DNA from: CAZAPZ01 sp964487285
Lineage (GTDB): Bacteria > Campylobacterota_A > Desulfurellia > JAADFJ01
Direction of reading: 5' to 3'
DNA: 25,873 bases
NCBI GenBank assembly: GCA_964487285.1
Contig: CAZAPZ010000011.1
Coordinates: 1-25,873 of the forward strand
Part shown: positions 15,639 to 22,987 of the stretch, in pieces
Layout of the letters: every line of letters begins with the position of its first letter
How positions within the stretch are numbered: the first letter of the stretch is position 1
The notes under the pieces: model-generated
Databases searched by the model: none
What the model was told of the DNA's origin: nothing
The model's input: the letters and a program-made list of their open reading frames with translations, nothing else
Translations under genes and position numbers: made by a program

Positions 15639-16596
15639 ATGGCAAAAAAGCTTTCAATCTTAAATAAATTAGCTTTAAATAAAGAGTCCCTTGAGGGCGG
15701 ACATCGATTGTGTCCGGGGTGCGGTCATTCTATTATTGCGAGAATGGTGCTTAATACGGCGGTGGAAGAAGGGTATCAACCTGTACTTGCCAATTCAACA
15801 GGCTGCCTTGAAGTCTGTACCGGATTATATCCGTACTCAAGCTGGAATGTACCATGGATACATAGTGCATTTGAAAATGTAGCAGCTACACTGTCAGGCG
15901 CCGAATCAATGTACAGATCGTTGTCAAGAAGAGGAAAAATAGATAATGATAAAATTGTTTTTATAGCCTTTTCAAGCGATGGCGGAACATATGATATAGG
16001 ACTTCAGGCTCTTTCGGGAGTAGCGGAAAGAGGTCACAGGCTTTTGTATATCTGTGATGATAATGAAGCATACCAAAATACGGGAAATCAACGTTCAAGT
16101 GCAACGCCGTACGGCACAAGAACGATGACTTCTGCAGTTGGAAAAGTTGATCCGATTGGCAAAAAACAAAGAAGAAAGGATATTGTTGAAATAATGGCTG
16201 CACATAATATTTATGCGGCGCAGGCATCTCCTGCCTATTGGATGGATCTGACGAAAAAAGTGAAAAAAGCCCTCAAAATTGACGGACCGTCTTATATTAA
16301 TGTTATTCAGCCTTGTACAACAGGTTGGGGATATGATCCCAAGGATACATTGAACCTGGCGAAATTAGCGGTTGATACCTGTATATGGCCTCTTTATGAA
16401 ATCGAAAACCATAGAAGCAAGATTAACTACAAGCCGAGAAAAAAATTACCGGTAGAAGCGTATCTCAAGAGTCAGAAGAGATATGCNNNNNNNNNNTCTC
16501 TTCAAACCTGAAGGCGAAGAGACACTCAAGAAAATTCAAGAATATACCGATGAGCATTGGAATTTTTTGATAGAAAGAGAAAAAGCGGGATTTTAG
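15639..16596 (+). CDS. porB: Pyruvate:ferredoxin oxidoreductase, beta subunit (crosses an assembly gap)
   Basis: Catalytic beta subunit binding thiamine diphosphate and the proximal [4Fe-4S] cluster. Cluster ligands C25 and C28 (CPGCGHS), C56 and C226 (QPCTTGWG) are all present; the TPP site reads SDGGTYDIG ... DDNEAYQNTG (113-149). The frame as given stops at 16511 because of ten N at 16487-16496, but LFKPEGEETLKKIQEY continues in another frame after the gap to a TAG at 16594-16596, matching the end of PorB. The frame agrees only if the true gap is a multiple of three; the gene is almost surely intact. AGGAGG precedes the start. Confidence 0.93.
16487..16496. other. Assembly gap (10 N) inside porB
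   Basis: Ten N in the 3' part of porB. The coding frames on the two sides differ by one position with ten bases, and join with 3, 6, 9 or 12. Three missing bases would give a continuous ...KRY-A-x-LFKP... junction, which fits the family, so the real missing sequence may be very short. Confidence 0.97.
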
Positions 16597-16608
16597 GAGA
16601 AGCTTAAG

Positions 16609-16797
16609 ATGAATTCAAAAAGTTATATGCGCTTAATTCCTGGACTCTTTATAACGGCATCGGTACTGCTTGGCCTTTTTGCCGATAGATGGTGGTTTGC
16701 CTTTACCTTATTTGTTGGATTAAATATGACCCAGTCGGCATTTACAGATTGGTGTTTGCTTGAAAAGATACTTATAAAGTTAGGTGCAAAGGAGTAA
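16609..16797 (+). CDS. DUF2892-family small inner-membrane protein
   Basis: A 62-residue protein with two likely membrane helices (about 9-25 and 28-44). The pattern MRLIPGLFI, WWFAFTLFVGLNMTQSAFTDWCLLEKILIKLG matches DUF2892 (YgaP transmembrane-type), including the cysteine before LEK. In other proteins this domain is fused to rhodanese; here it stands alone. It is placed 12 bp after porB and its last bases contain the ribosome site for mobA. Function is unknown; a link to sulfur or thiol chemistry is suggested only by the YgaP fusion. Confidence 0.85.
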   Translation: MNSKSYMRLIPGLFITASVLLGLFADRWWFAFTLFVGLNMTQSAFTDWCLLEKILIKLGAKE

Positions 16798-17401
16798 TTT
16801 TATTAGCGGTGGAATTGCCGGCATAGTTTTGGCCGGGGGTAGATCCACAAGAATGAAGGAAAATAAACTGCTGATGGAGATTGGTGGAAAAAGAATGATA
16901 GATCATACGATTTCCTCAATCTCACAGCTGTTTCCGGTTTATATTGCCGGAAAAGATAACTCAGAACATTATATAAGCGAAAAGTCGTTCATCACTGATC
17001 TATATTCCGTTTCTACACCGCTTCTCGGTCTTTATTCTGCGCTTATGACTGTTAACGAGGAGACGATTTTTTTAATTTCAGGCGATATGCCGTTTGCTCA
17101 GAAAAATCTTATACTATTTTTGAAATCCCAGCTTTCAAAAGAGGTAGATGCGGTTATTCCATTTTTTAAAAAACCTCAGATGACATTTGCATTTTACAAA
17201 AAAAGTTGTTTACAAACCGTATTAGAAGCTATAGAAAGCGGGCATCTTTCGTTAAAAGGTCTTTTGAAAGAGATAAAGGTTAAATATATTTACGAACGGG
17301 AGATGAGAGCATTTGACCATGATCTTATCTCATTTTTTAATATGAATACGAAAGAACAGTTTAAGGTTGGGGAAAAATTATTTGCATCTATAGACCGTTA
17401 A
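16784..17401 (+). CDS. mobA: Molybdenum cofactor guanylyltransferase MobA
   Basis: Attaches GMP to molybdopterin to give the guanine dinucleotide cofactor used by DMSO-reductase-family enzymes. Nucleotidyltransferase signature IVLAGGRSTRMKENKLLMEIGG near the N-terminus, then LISGDMPF with the Mg-binding aspartate. About 200 residues, normal. The GTG listed as start has no ribosome site and overlaps the upstream gene; AAAGGAG at 16788-16794 is ideally spaced for an ATT at 16802, with no ATG, GTG or TTG in between, so a rare ATT start is possible. mobB lies convergent 39 bp away. Confidence 0.92.
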   Translation: MQRSNFISGGIAGIVLAGGRSTRMKENKLLMEIGGKRMIDHTISSISQLFPVYIAGKDNSEHYISEKSFITDLYSVSTPLLGLYSALMTVNEETIFLISGDMPFAQKNLILFLKSQLSKEVDAVIPFFKKPQMTFAFYKKSCLQTVLEAIESGHLSLKGLLKEIKVKYIYEREMRAFDHDLISFFNMNTKEQFKVGEKLFASIDR

Positions 17402-17440
17402 ATTTTCAGTAATTTTTTAGATTGACTTTTTTAAAAATTT

Positions 17441-17947
17441 TTATAGTTTTGCGATTGAAAGTGACTCTAATATGAAATTAGTAATATCTGAAATTCGGTC
17501 TCTATCGTAGTAGAGACATTTCAAATCGGCTTTTTCATTATCACGGTTTTGTTTTCCTATAACTGCTATTATTGATGATATACCGTCCAAATTCATTTCT
17601 TCATTATTACCTTTAACCCATATTTTCGGTATTGAATTGTTTGATTTGAAGCCTTCGGCAATAATTAGGTCAACATCTCCTATCTGAGCGGCTATTTTTT
17701 CCAATCTATGCCCTCCTCTCACTTTTATCGCTGTATAATTAGGCGATATTAGAGCAACCTTTTCAGCACCTGCCTCATAAAACCGAGCGCTATCTTTCAT
17801 GCCCTCATCTATTATGGCTTTTCCTTTCGGATCATGTTTTATAACGCCTACGGAGATACCTTTATTCATAATTTCCTTAATTATATTCAAAATAAGCGTT
17901 GTTTTTCCCGAATTATGGTCGCCTATAAAAGAGATAATCGGAGTCAT
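17441..17947 (-). CDS. mobB: Molybdopterin-guanine dinucleotide biosynthesis adaptor MobB
   Basis: Small P-loop GTPase that assists MobA. The Walker A motif GDHNSGKT is at residues 9-16 in the family form GxxNSGKTT; VGVIKHDPKG (about 33-42), the FYEAGAEKVALIS stretch and DLIIAEGFK are typical. 168 residues, normal. It is transcribed toward mobA, with only an AT-rich 39-bp gap that could serve as a weak two-way terminator. A ribosome site GTGAGG precedes the start, and a promoter candidate lies upstream at 17991-18018. Confidence 0.94.
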   Translation of the reverse strand: MTPIISFIGDHNSGKTTLILNIIKEIMNKGISVGVIKHDPKGKAIIDEGMKDSARFYEAGAEKVALISPNYTAIKVRGGHRLEKIAAQIGDVDLIIAEGFKSNNSIPKIWVKGNNEEMNLDGISSIIAVIGKQNRDNEKADLKCLYYDRDRISDITNFILESLSIAKL

Positions 17948-17990
17948 AGTTATAACCTCACTTCATTCATATTTAATATTATATATTTTA

Positions 17991-18018
17991 ATTATAGGGT
18001 AATTTTAGTTTTTTACAA
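17991..18018 (-). promoter_or_regulatory. Candidate sigma-70 promoter of mobB
   Basis: On the minus strand TTGTAA (18018-18013) and TATAAT (17996-17991) are 16 bp apart, with the message starting about 40 bp before the mobB ATG. The surrounding DNA is very AT-rich, so chance matches are likely. Confidence 0.45.
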
Positions 18019-18164
18019 AATATTAAGAGATGTATTGCTAACTAATATTGACTAAAATCAAAAATTCATAGAGTTAACGCAGGTGAAACATACTATACCA
18101 CCCAAAATTGTCAATACAACTTTATCTTAAATTTTATTTGCTTTTTGATTCATTCCTTGTCTGT

Positions 18165-18200
18165 CTGCAATGCGGCACATAGGCAGGTGCCGCATTGCAG
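18165..18200. repeat. Perfect 14-bp inverted repeat with 8-base loop
   Basis: CTGCAATGCGGCAC (18165-18178) and its exact reverse complement at 18187-18200 form a strong GC-containing stem-loop in an otherwise AT-rich 304-bp gap between mobB (starts 17947) and the end of the radical SAM gene (18252). No T-run follows on either strand, so it is not a classical terminator, but it is well placed to protect or end the radical SAM message. The rest of this gap holds only the mobB promoter candidate. Confidence 0.75.
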
Positions 18201-18251
18201 TATGAATTTCTTGGAGTATTCTTTCTTTTATCTCTCTCTGCGTATTCTATG

Positions 18252-19136
18252 TCAAAGGGCTCGCAGCCACTCCGCCTTCAGATCTATTTCCCCGTTTAAT
18301 GCCGAGTCTATTAATGCTAATGTTTTCGCCTTATCCTTCGGCAATCTTGCTTTAATCGGAAGATAGTTGGATGCGTGATTTGAGAAAAAGAGACCATTGC
18401 TTAAATACGTATGCGATAACATCTCTTTAAGTTCTAAAAGGATTTCCCTTGTACCGGGTAACTCAAATTTCCCTTTTTGCAAATCGTCGGCAAGAGGTGT
18501 ATTTGGCAGTATCATTACAGTAAGTGCACCAACATAGTCGGGAGCCATCTTAGTAAGTAGTTTCCCAGTGGCTTTTGCATGCTGCAAAGATTTTTCTCTT
18601 CCTGCAATACCCAAAAGAACGGTAACTGAAAGCTTGATCCCTGATTCTTTTACTCTCCTGCCTTGTAAAACCAGATTGACGGCACCTGTTCCCTTGCAAA
18701 TATTCTTTAGCGTTTCCTCATCACCGCTTTCAACTCCCATATAAACGATTCCTAAACCTCTCTCTTTCAATTTCAATAATTGTTCATCTGATTTCAGTCT
18801 GATGCTTTTGGCATCGGCATAAGTTCCAACCCGCCTAACCCATGGGAGATGCTCTCTTATTTTATTTAAAATCCATTCTAATTTAGGGTATGGAACAGTC
18901 AACGTATTACCATCTAATAGAAAGATTCTATGCTGATTTTGCATATGCTTGGATGCAAATATTATATCGCTTAATATGACTTCATCGCTTTTAACAGCGA
19001 ATTGCTTGTCTTTATAACTCCCGCAAAAAATACACTTATTGTGGGAACAACCTAAAGTAATCTGCAGGAGAATGCTCGAAGCTTCGCTGGGAGGTCTTAT
19101 AATAAAACCTTGGTAATGCATGCCTTCAATAGTCAT
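18252..19136 (-). CDS. Radical SAM protein of unknown function
   Basis: Radical SAM enzyme of 294 residues. The cluster motif GCSHNKCIFCGSY gives C30, C35 and C38: a CX4CX2C spacing rather than the canonical CX3CX2C, as seen in a conserved subfamily that shares the opening MHYQGFIIRPPSEASSILLQITLGC and the closing NHASNYLPIKARLPKDK. YMGVESGDEETL is the typical SAM-binding ridge, and the barrel is followed by no B12 or SPASM domain. Members are often annotated loosely as Elp3/HemN-like; the reaction is not known. GAAAGG lies upstream of the start, and a large palindrome sits 31 bp upstream, possibly an operator. Confidence 0.87.
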   Translation of the reverse strand: MTIEGMHYQGFIIRPPSEASSILLQITLGCSHNKCIFCGSYKDKQFAVKSDEVILSDIIFASKHMQNQHRIFLLDGNTLTVPYPKLEWILNKIREHLPWVRRVGTYADAKSIRLKSDEQLLKLKERGLGIVYMGVESGDEETLKNICKGTGAVNLVLQGRRVKESGIKLSVTVLLGIAGREKSLQHAKATGKLLTKMAPDYVGALTVMILPNTPLADDLQKGKFELPGTREILLELKEMLSHTYLSNGLFFSNHASNYLPIKARLPKDKAKTLALIDSALNGEIDLKAEWLRAL

Positions 19137-19166
19137 TGATCATTTTTCCTTTCAAAGTTTTTAGTC

Positions 19167-19200
19167 ATATATTTACAATATTTGAGTATTGTAAATATAT
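19167..19200. promoter_or_regulatory. Perfect 14-bp inverted repeat upstream of the radical SAM gene
   Basis: ATATATTTACAATA (19167-19180) and its exact reverse complement TATTGTAAATATAT (19187-19200) flank a 6-base centre, 31 bp before the radical SAM start. Position and symmetry fit an operator overlapping the promoter, or a 5' UTR hairpin. No known regulator motif was matched with confidence. Confidence 0.55.
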
Positions 19201-19504
19201 TATTTAAATAATTTTTTTTACTTCGCTGCCACTTAATATGAATTCCTGACCTTACGCATCTAACACAATCTTAAACGGCAATAGTAATTATAAGTTGCAA
19301 GGAAGGTACCGTGCAGGAATCAACCGGGTTCAATCTACTCTTAGGCTAACGGTTATTTTAGCATATTCATCATTAACTTCAAGCTCTTTTATGTAGAAAT
19401 ATAATCTTTAGTTCCGAATGTTTCTTGTCTACAAGTAACGCAAATGTAAACTGGGTGTTATATTATTTGCATGTATTTGTCTGATATTCGGCTGTTTGCT
19501 GCCA

Positions 19505-19805
19505 TGAGACCACTGCAAATAAGCACTTCCACAGAAGCCAAATAAATAGCAGGATTTAGAAATTAAAATTTGAGGTACTAACCGGTTAGTTGAGAGCACT
19601 TCTGTCAATCCGTAAGCGAGCATCTTGAGTCCCAAATCCGCCTCCTCTGCGTTGTGAATTTTGGCAATAGCTCTGTTATTACCTGCAATTTGCGCCTTGA
19701 TGAAACGAATTTGGGCTCTCAATTTGAAACGCTTAGAACTAATAGAGCTGCCCTATAGAAAACCTCATTAAAAGCTGTGAATTTGTTTATTGTGCAGTGG
19801 TCTCA
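19505..19805. repeat. Copy A of a duplicated noncoding unit; MITE-like with terminal inverted repeats
   Basis: Lies in the 693-bp gap between the TetR gene end and the radical SAM start. Exact 13-bp inverted ends TGAGACCACTGCA (19505-19517) and TGCAGTGGTCTCA (19793-19805) are flanked by CCA on both sides. Inside, 19528-19590 match 22817-22879 (copy B) at 57 of 63 positions without gaps, and 19770-19805 match 23021-23056 at 31 of 36. The middle differs between copies. It contains operator palindrome 19577-19590. The 97-codon open frame crossing it is probably not a gene. The remainder of the gap (19201-19504) shows only two imperfect operator-like sequences, near 19321 and 19349. Confidence 0.75.
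19577..19590. promoter_or_regulatory. Candidate TetR operator, copy A
   Basis: Perfect 14-bp palindrome ACTAACCGGTTAGT, identical to the site at 22866-22879. Length and symmetry fit a TetR-family operator, and the core AACNNGTT is shared with some acyl-CoA-responsive TetR regulators such as KstR. The neighbouring TetR gene ends 240 bp away. Confidence 0.6.
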
Positions 19806-19829
19806 CCATGTATAAAGTGAGTTAATAAT

Positions 19830-21059
19830 TTATCTGTTCAACTCTACAAATCCGTTTAGCCCGCACATAAGCAGCCTTGATATATGTTTCATATATTCAA
19901 TACACTCATACATCTCAGAATCTTGCCGGACAAGCAGATATTGTCCCAATAGATCCCCAATTCCCATTAGTGTATAAGACAGAGGTTCCAAATCAAATTT
20001 TCTGTATTCATTGCGTTTAAATGCCTTTTTCAACGGTCGCATATATGACTTCGATATACCCGAATAATAAGAATCAGCAGTCTTAGGTTCTATAAATTCA
20101 GCTTCTCTTACAATTGCATACATATTCTTATGCCGTTTAAAAAAGTTGCAAAATCCTATATATCCGGCAATCTCGGCATCTCTTCTGTCTTCAAACCGTG
20201 ACATATAATATCTTACTTCGACTTTTAATCCGTCAAATGTGCGTGCAACAAGTTCTCTTAATGCTTCAATTTTAGAATCAAAATGAATATAAAATGTGCC
20301 CAACCCAATATCTGCCTTATATGCAATATCTGATATTTTCGTTTTAGAATAACCCTTTTTGCCAAATAAATGCTCGGCAGCATCAAGAAGTTTTTGGTGT
20401 GTAATGGAACTTTTGGAAAGTAGATGCTGTTCAGGTTCAACGGAGTCAATAATCAAAAAAACATCCTGTGAAATTATATGATTATCAGAATCAAGACCAT
20501 TGTATAAAAAATCGGCAATTGTATTTATGATGTCATCGGACGGCTTTATACCTTTATATATGCCGTATTTAGCTATCACAAAGCGAGCCGAACCCATTAC
20601 AAAGATGAAAACAGCCTTTTTGTAAATTTCATTTTCGACTTGAGAAAACAGCGAATTTTCAAAAATCTTGTATATTTTTTCATAAAATTCGATTGAGATA
20701 TCGGGATTAAGAAACTCAGCATTTCTGAAAACCGCATATCTGTCTATATTATCGTATATACAATCGAAAAAATCTTTCAGAAAAGTTTGCAGCTTTTCTA
20801 TTTTAATAGAAGAATAATGATTCATAGAACGGTTGATGGAATCGCCTATCAATTCAATAAGATTTTCAACTATCTTTTTTAATACTGCATCTTTAGTTGG
20901 AAAATACTGATAAAATGTAGAATTACCAATATCTGCCTTCTTGCATATAGAAAGAATAGAAACTTCTTGATAGCCTTTCTCTCTAAAAAGAGCAATTGCG
21001 CTATCCATTATTTTCTTATAAGTATTATTTTTGATATTTGATAATGGAGCTGATCGCAT
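19830..21059 (-). CDS. Tandem double-TetR transcriptional regulator
   Basis: A 409-residue protein made of two complete TetR modules in one chain, about twice the family's usual length. Module 1: HTH at about 14-60 (AIALFREKGYQEVSILSICKKADIG then STFYQYFPTKDAVL), ligand domain with FRNAEFLNP at 111-119. Module 2: HTH at about 222-268 (AAEHLFGKKGYSKTKISDIAYKADIG then GTFYIHFDSK), ligand domain with VREAEFIEP at 317-325. The repeated (R)xAEFxxP segment shows duplication of the whole protein, not only the HTH. The start overlaps the SDR stop as TGATG. Likely a repressor of this acyl-CoA locus and of itself, via the repeated AACCGGTT palindromes; ligand unknown, probably an acyl-CoA. Confidence 0.92.
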   Translation of the reverse strand: MRSAPLSNIKNNTYKKIMDSAIALFREKGYQEVSILSICKKADIGNSTFYQYFPTKDAVLKKIVENLIELIGDSINRSMNHYSSIKIEKLQTFLKDFFDCIYDNIDRYAVFRNAEFLNPDISIEFYEKIYKIFENSLFSQVENEIYKKAVFIFVMGSARFVIAKYGIYKGIKPSDDIINTIADFLYNGLDSDNHIISQDVFLIIDSVEPEQHLLSKSSITHQKLLDAAEHLFGKKGYSKTKISDIAYKADIGLGTFYIHFDSKIEALRELVARTFDGLKVEVRYYMSRFEDRRDAEIAGYIGFCNFFKRHKNMYAIVREAEFIEPKTADSYYSGISKSYMRPLKKAFKRNEYRKFDLEPLSYTLMGIGDLLGQYLLVRQDSEMYECIEYMKHISRLLMCGLNGFVELNR

Positions 21060-21790
21060 CAGATCACCAAACCTCCATCAACACCGAGCACCTGTCCTGT
21101 TATAAAAGAAGCGTCATCTGATGCAAGAAAGAGATATGCATCGGCTATTTCAGAAGCTTTTCCCATTCTGCCGAGCGGGGTTTTCGAATCCATATAATCT
21201 ATAACTTTTTGAGGAACCTTTTTTGTCATAGAAGTCTTTATAAAGCCCGGTGCAACGGCATTTACACGTATCTTATATCTTGCAAACTCTTTTGCCCATG
21301 CCTTTGTCATACCAATAATACCGGCTTTGGAGGCAACATAATTTGTTTGGCCTGTATTTCCGTATATCCCGACAACCGACGATGCATTAAGAATCACACC
21401 TTCGCCTTTTTCCATCATATAAGGCACGGCAGCCTTTGTTGCATTGTAAACACCTTTTAGATTGACATTTACAACGGCATCAAAATCGCTCTCCGGCATA
21501 TTTACAAGAAAATTATCTTTTGTAATTCCTGCATTATTTATGAGAATATCTATTTTTTTCAGATCAGACGCAATTTTGTCAACGGTTTTCTTTACTATGT
21601 TGTATTTTGTAACATCCATTTTATAAATATGATACTTGCTTCCCAACTTTTTTTCAGCTTCACGAAGTGCAGCTTCATTATAATCACATGCTGCAACTAT
21701 TGCGCCTTCCTGAATAAACCTATTCGCTGTTTCCAGTCCTATTCCACTTGCAGCACCTGTTATAACTGCTACTTTGTTATCCAACCTCAC
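21059..21790 (-). CDS. FabG-like short-chain dehydrogenase/reductase
   Basis: Classical SDR that interconverts 3-hydroxyacyl and 3-oxoacyl thioesters with NAD(P)H. Cofactor loop TGAASGIG at 11-18, NNAG, and catalytic S138, Y151 and K155. With the GTG start chosen here (AAAGGAGG six bases upstream) these residues carry the same numbers as in E. coli FabG, which supports the start; an ATG further left would lie inside the KAS III gene. 243 residues. It is coupled to the KAS III gene in front (5-bp scale spacing) and to the TetR gene behind. In this locus, with CoA-transferases and no acyl carrier protein or fab genes, a catabolic 3-hydroxyacyl-CoA dehydrogenase role is more likely than fatty acid synthesis. 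Confidence 0.9.
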   Translation of the reverse strand: MRLDNKVAVITGAASGIGLETANRFIQEGAIVAACDYNEAALREAEKKLGSKYHIYKMDVTKYNIVKKTVDKIASDLKKIDILINNAGITKDNFLVNMPESDFDAVVNVNLKGVYNATKAAVPYMMEKGEGVILNASSVVGIYGNTGQTNYVASKAGIIGMTKAWAKEFARYKIRVNAVAPGFIKTSMTKKVPQKVIDYMDSKTPLGRMGKASEIADAYLFLASDDASFITGQVLGVDGGLVI

Positions 21791-21792
21791 TC

Positions 21793-22803
21793 TCAACCTC
21801 CTTTCCATAAAATAGTTGTCGCTGCCCAGATACAACCTATACCCGCTCCAGCCATCATAATTAGATTGTCTTTCTTTATTTTTCCATTCTTAATTCCTAA
21901 GTAAATTGACAATACCTGATCATTTTGACCGATATGACCGTAGTTTTCCAAATATGTAGTTTTGTTGTCTGAAATTCCTATGTTTTTAATAATTGTTTCA
22001 TGCATTGATCTTTTTACATGAAGCATTGCAAGATAATCTATGTCTTTCGCAGAATACCCGCTTGCTGTGACCGATCTTTTTATTATATCTGTAAAATTGC
22101 CCGTTGAAATGGAATTGAGCCTTTCTCTCATGGATTCAGCATCAGGAACATCTAAGTACTGCCGCCCATTCTCAAGCCCATTGCAATTGAATGATTCTCT
22201 GCTTCCTCCCATAGGCACTATAACATCATTGGCAAATGAGCCGTCGGTAATTATCGAAGTTTCCAAAATTTCGCTCGGAGCGTTTCTCTTGATGACCATT
22301 GCGGCACCACCGGCACCGAGATTATAAAGAAACTTTGTTTTTAAATTTTTATAATTAACAAAGTCACAATTTCTATAACCGCTTACCAAAAGTATCATGT
22401 TTATTTTTAAATCGGATCGTATCATATCTTTTGCAAGTTTCATTCCGACCATCATACTTCCGCATTCAGCTTCCATATCAAATGACCATGCCTTTTTTGC
22501 ACCAATGTTATCAGCTATCTTGGCTCCCGCTAACCAGATAGGATAATCTTTATATTGAGACCCATTCCAAATAACAACATCCAATTCTGTTGGGTCGCAA
22601 TGTGCCGTTTTCAATGCCTCTACGGCAGCCCTTGTTCCCATAACACTCGGATGATCATCTGGACCGGGTATAGGTTTGCGGATTATCCCAAGCTTCTCTC
22701 TTATAACCCATTCCGGCAGTCCGGATTTTTCAGCTATCTCGCAGGCGGTCATAAAATTATCGGGAATATAGATGCCTATACCGGCAATACCGACTTTATG
22801 CAT
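21793..22803 (-). CDS. KAS III-like (thiolase superfamily) enzyme with altered triad
   Basis: 336-residue member of the 3-oxoacyl-ACP synthase III / HMG-CoA synthase-like group. The nucleophile is C114 in DMEAECGSMM, and H262 lies in the LH-V segment where FabH has its HQAN histidine. The third triad position, normally Asn in YGNTS, reads YGHIGQND (H290), so this is not a standard FabH. GAGGAAMVI (163-171) and the glycine-rich end GAGIGCIWAATTI support the fold. The SD GGAGG and the leader belong to the duplicated unit, and two palindromes lie upstream. It could condense or cleave acyl-CoA, for example a beta-ketoacyl-CoA thiolase-like step; which is not decided by sequence. Confidence 0.85.
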   Translation of the reverse strand: MHKVGIAGIGIYIPDNFMTACEIAEKSGLPEWVIREKLGIIRKPIPGPDDHPSVMGTRAAVEALKTAHCDPTELDVVIWNGSQYKDYPIWLAGAKIADNIGAKKAWSFDMEAECGSMMVGMKLAKDMIRSDLKINMILLVSGYRNCDFVNYKNLKTKFLYNLGAGGAAMVIKRNAPSEILETSIITDGSFANDVIVPMGGSRESFNCNGLENGRQYLDVPDAESMRERLNSISTGNFTDIIKRSVTASGYSAKDIDYLAMLHVKRSMHETIIKNIGISDNKTTYLENYGHIGQNDQVLSIYLGIKNGKIKKDNLIMMAGAGIGCIWAATTILWKGG

Positions 22804-22865
22804 CTATATAAATGCCTCCACAGAAGTCAAATAAATAGCAAGATTTAAAAATTAAAATTTGATAG

Positions 22866-22879
22866 ACTAACCGGTTAGT
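22866..22879. promoter_or_regulatory. Candidate TetR operator B1
   Basis: Perfect palindrome ACTAACCGGTTAGT, 63 bp before the KAS III start, identical to the site in copy A. Located where it could overlap the promoter of the KAS III-SDR-TetR operon and so give autoregulation. Confidence 0.65.
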
Positions 22880-22969
22880 TTGAGAATTTTTATTTCTCAA
22901 AGATCGCCGTTTATTCGACTTTCCTACGGGCAATATCAGCTTTCCCATATGCCTACGTTAAACTTATTT

Positions 22970-22987
22970 GAATTAACCGGTTAATTC
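22970..22987. promoter_or_regulatory. Candidate TetR operator B2
   Basis: Perfect 18-bp palindrome GAATTAACCGGTTAATTC with the same TAACCGGTTA core as B1, centre to centre 106 bp away (about ten helical turns). Not present in copy A. Confidence 0.65.

Noticed and set aside
15639..16511. porB as a truncated or frameshifted pseudogene
   Set aside because: The break coincides exactly with ten N, and the conserved C-terminus continues after it in another frame. It is an assembly gap, not a mutation.
19429..19722. 97-codon minus-strand open frame in the gap before the radical SAM gene
   Set aside because: It starts with TTG, has no clear ribosome site, runs straight through the operator palindrome and the repeat block, and its homologous stretch in copy B is not kept open. 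Treated as noncoding repeat sequence, although residues near its start look faintly protein-like.
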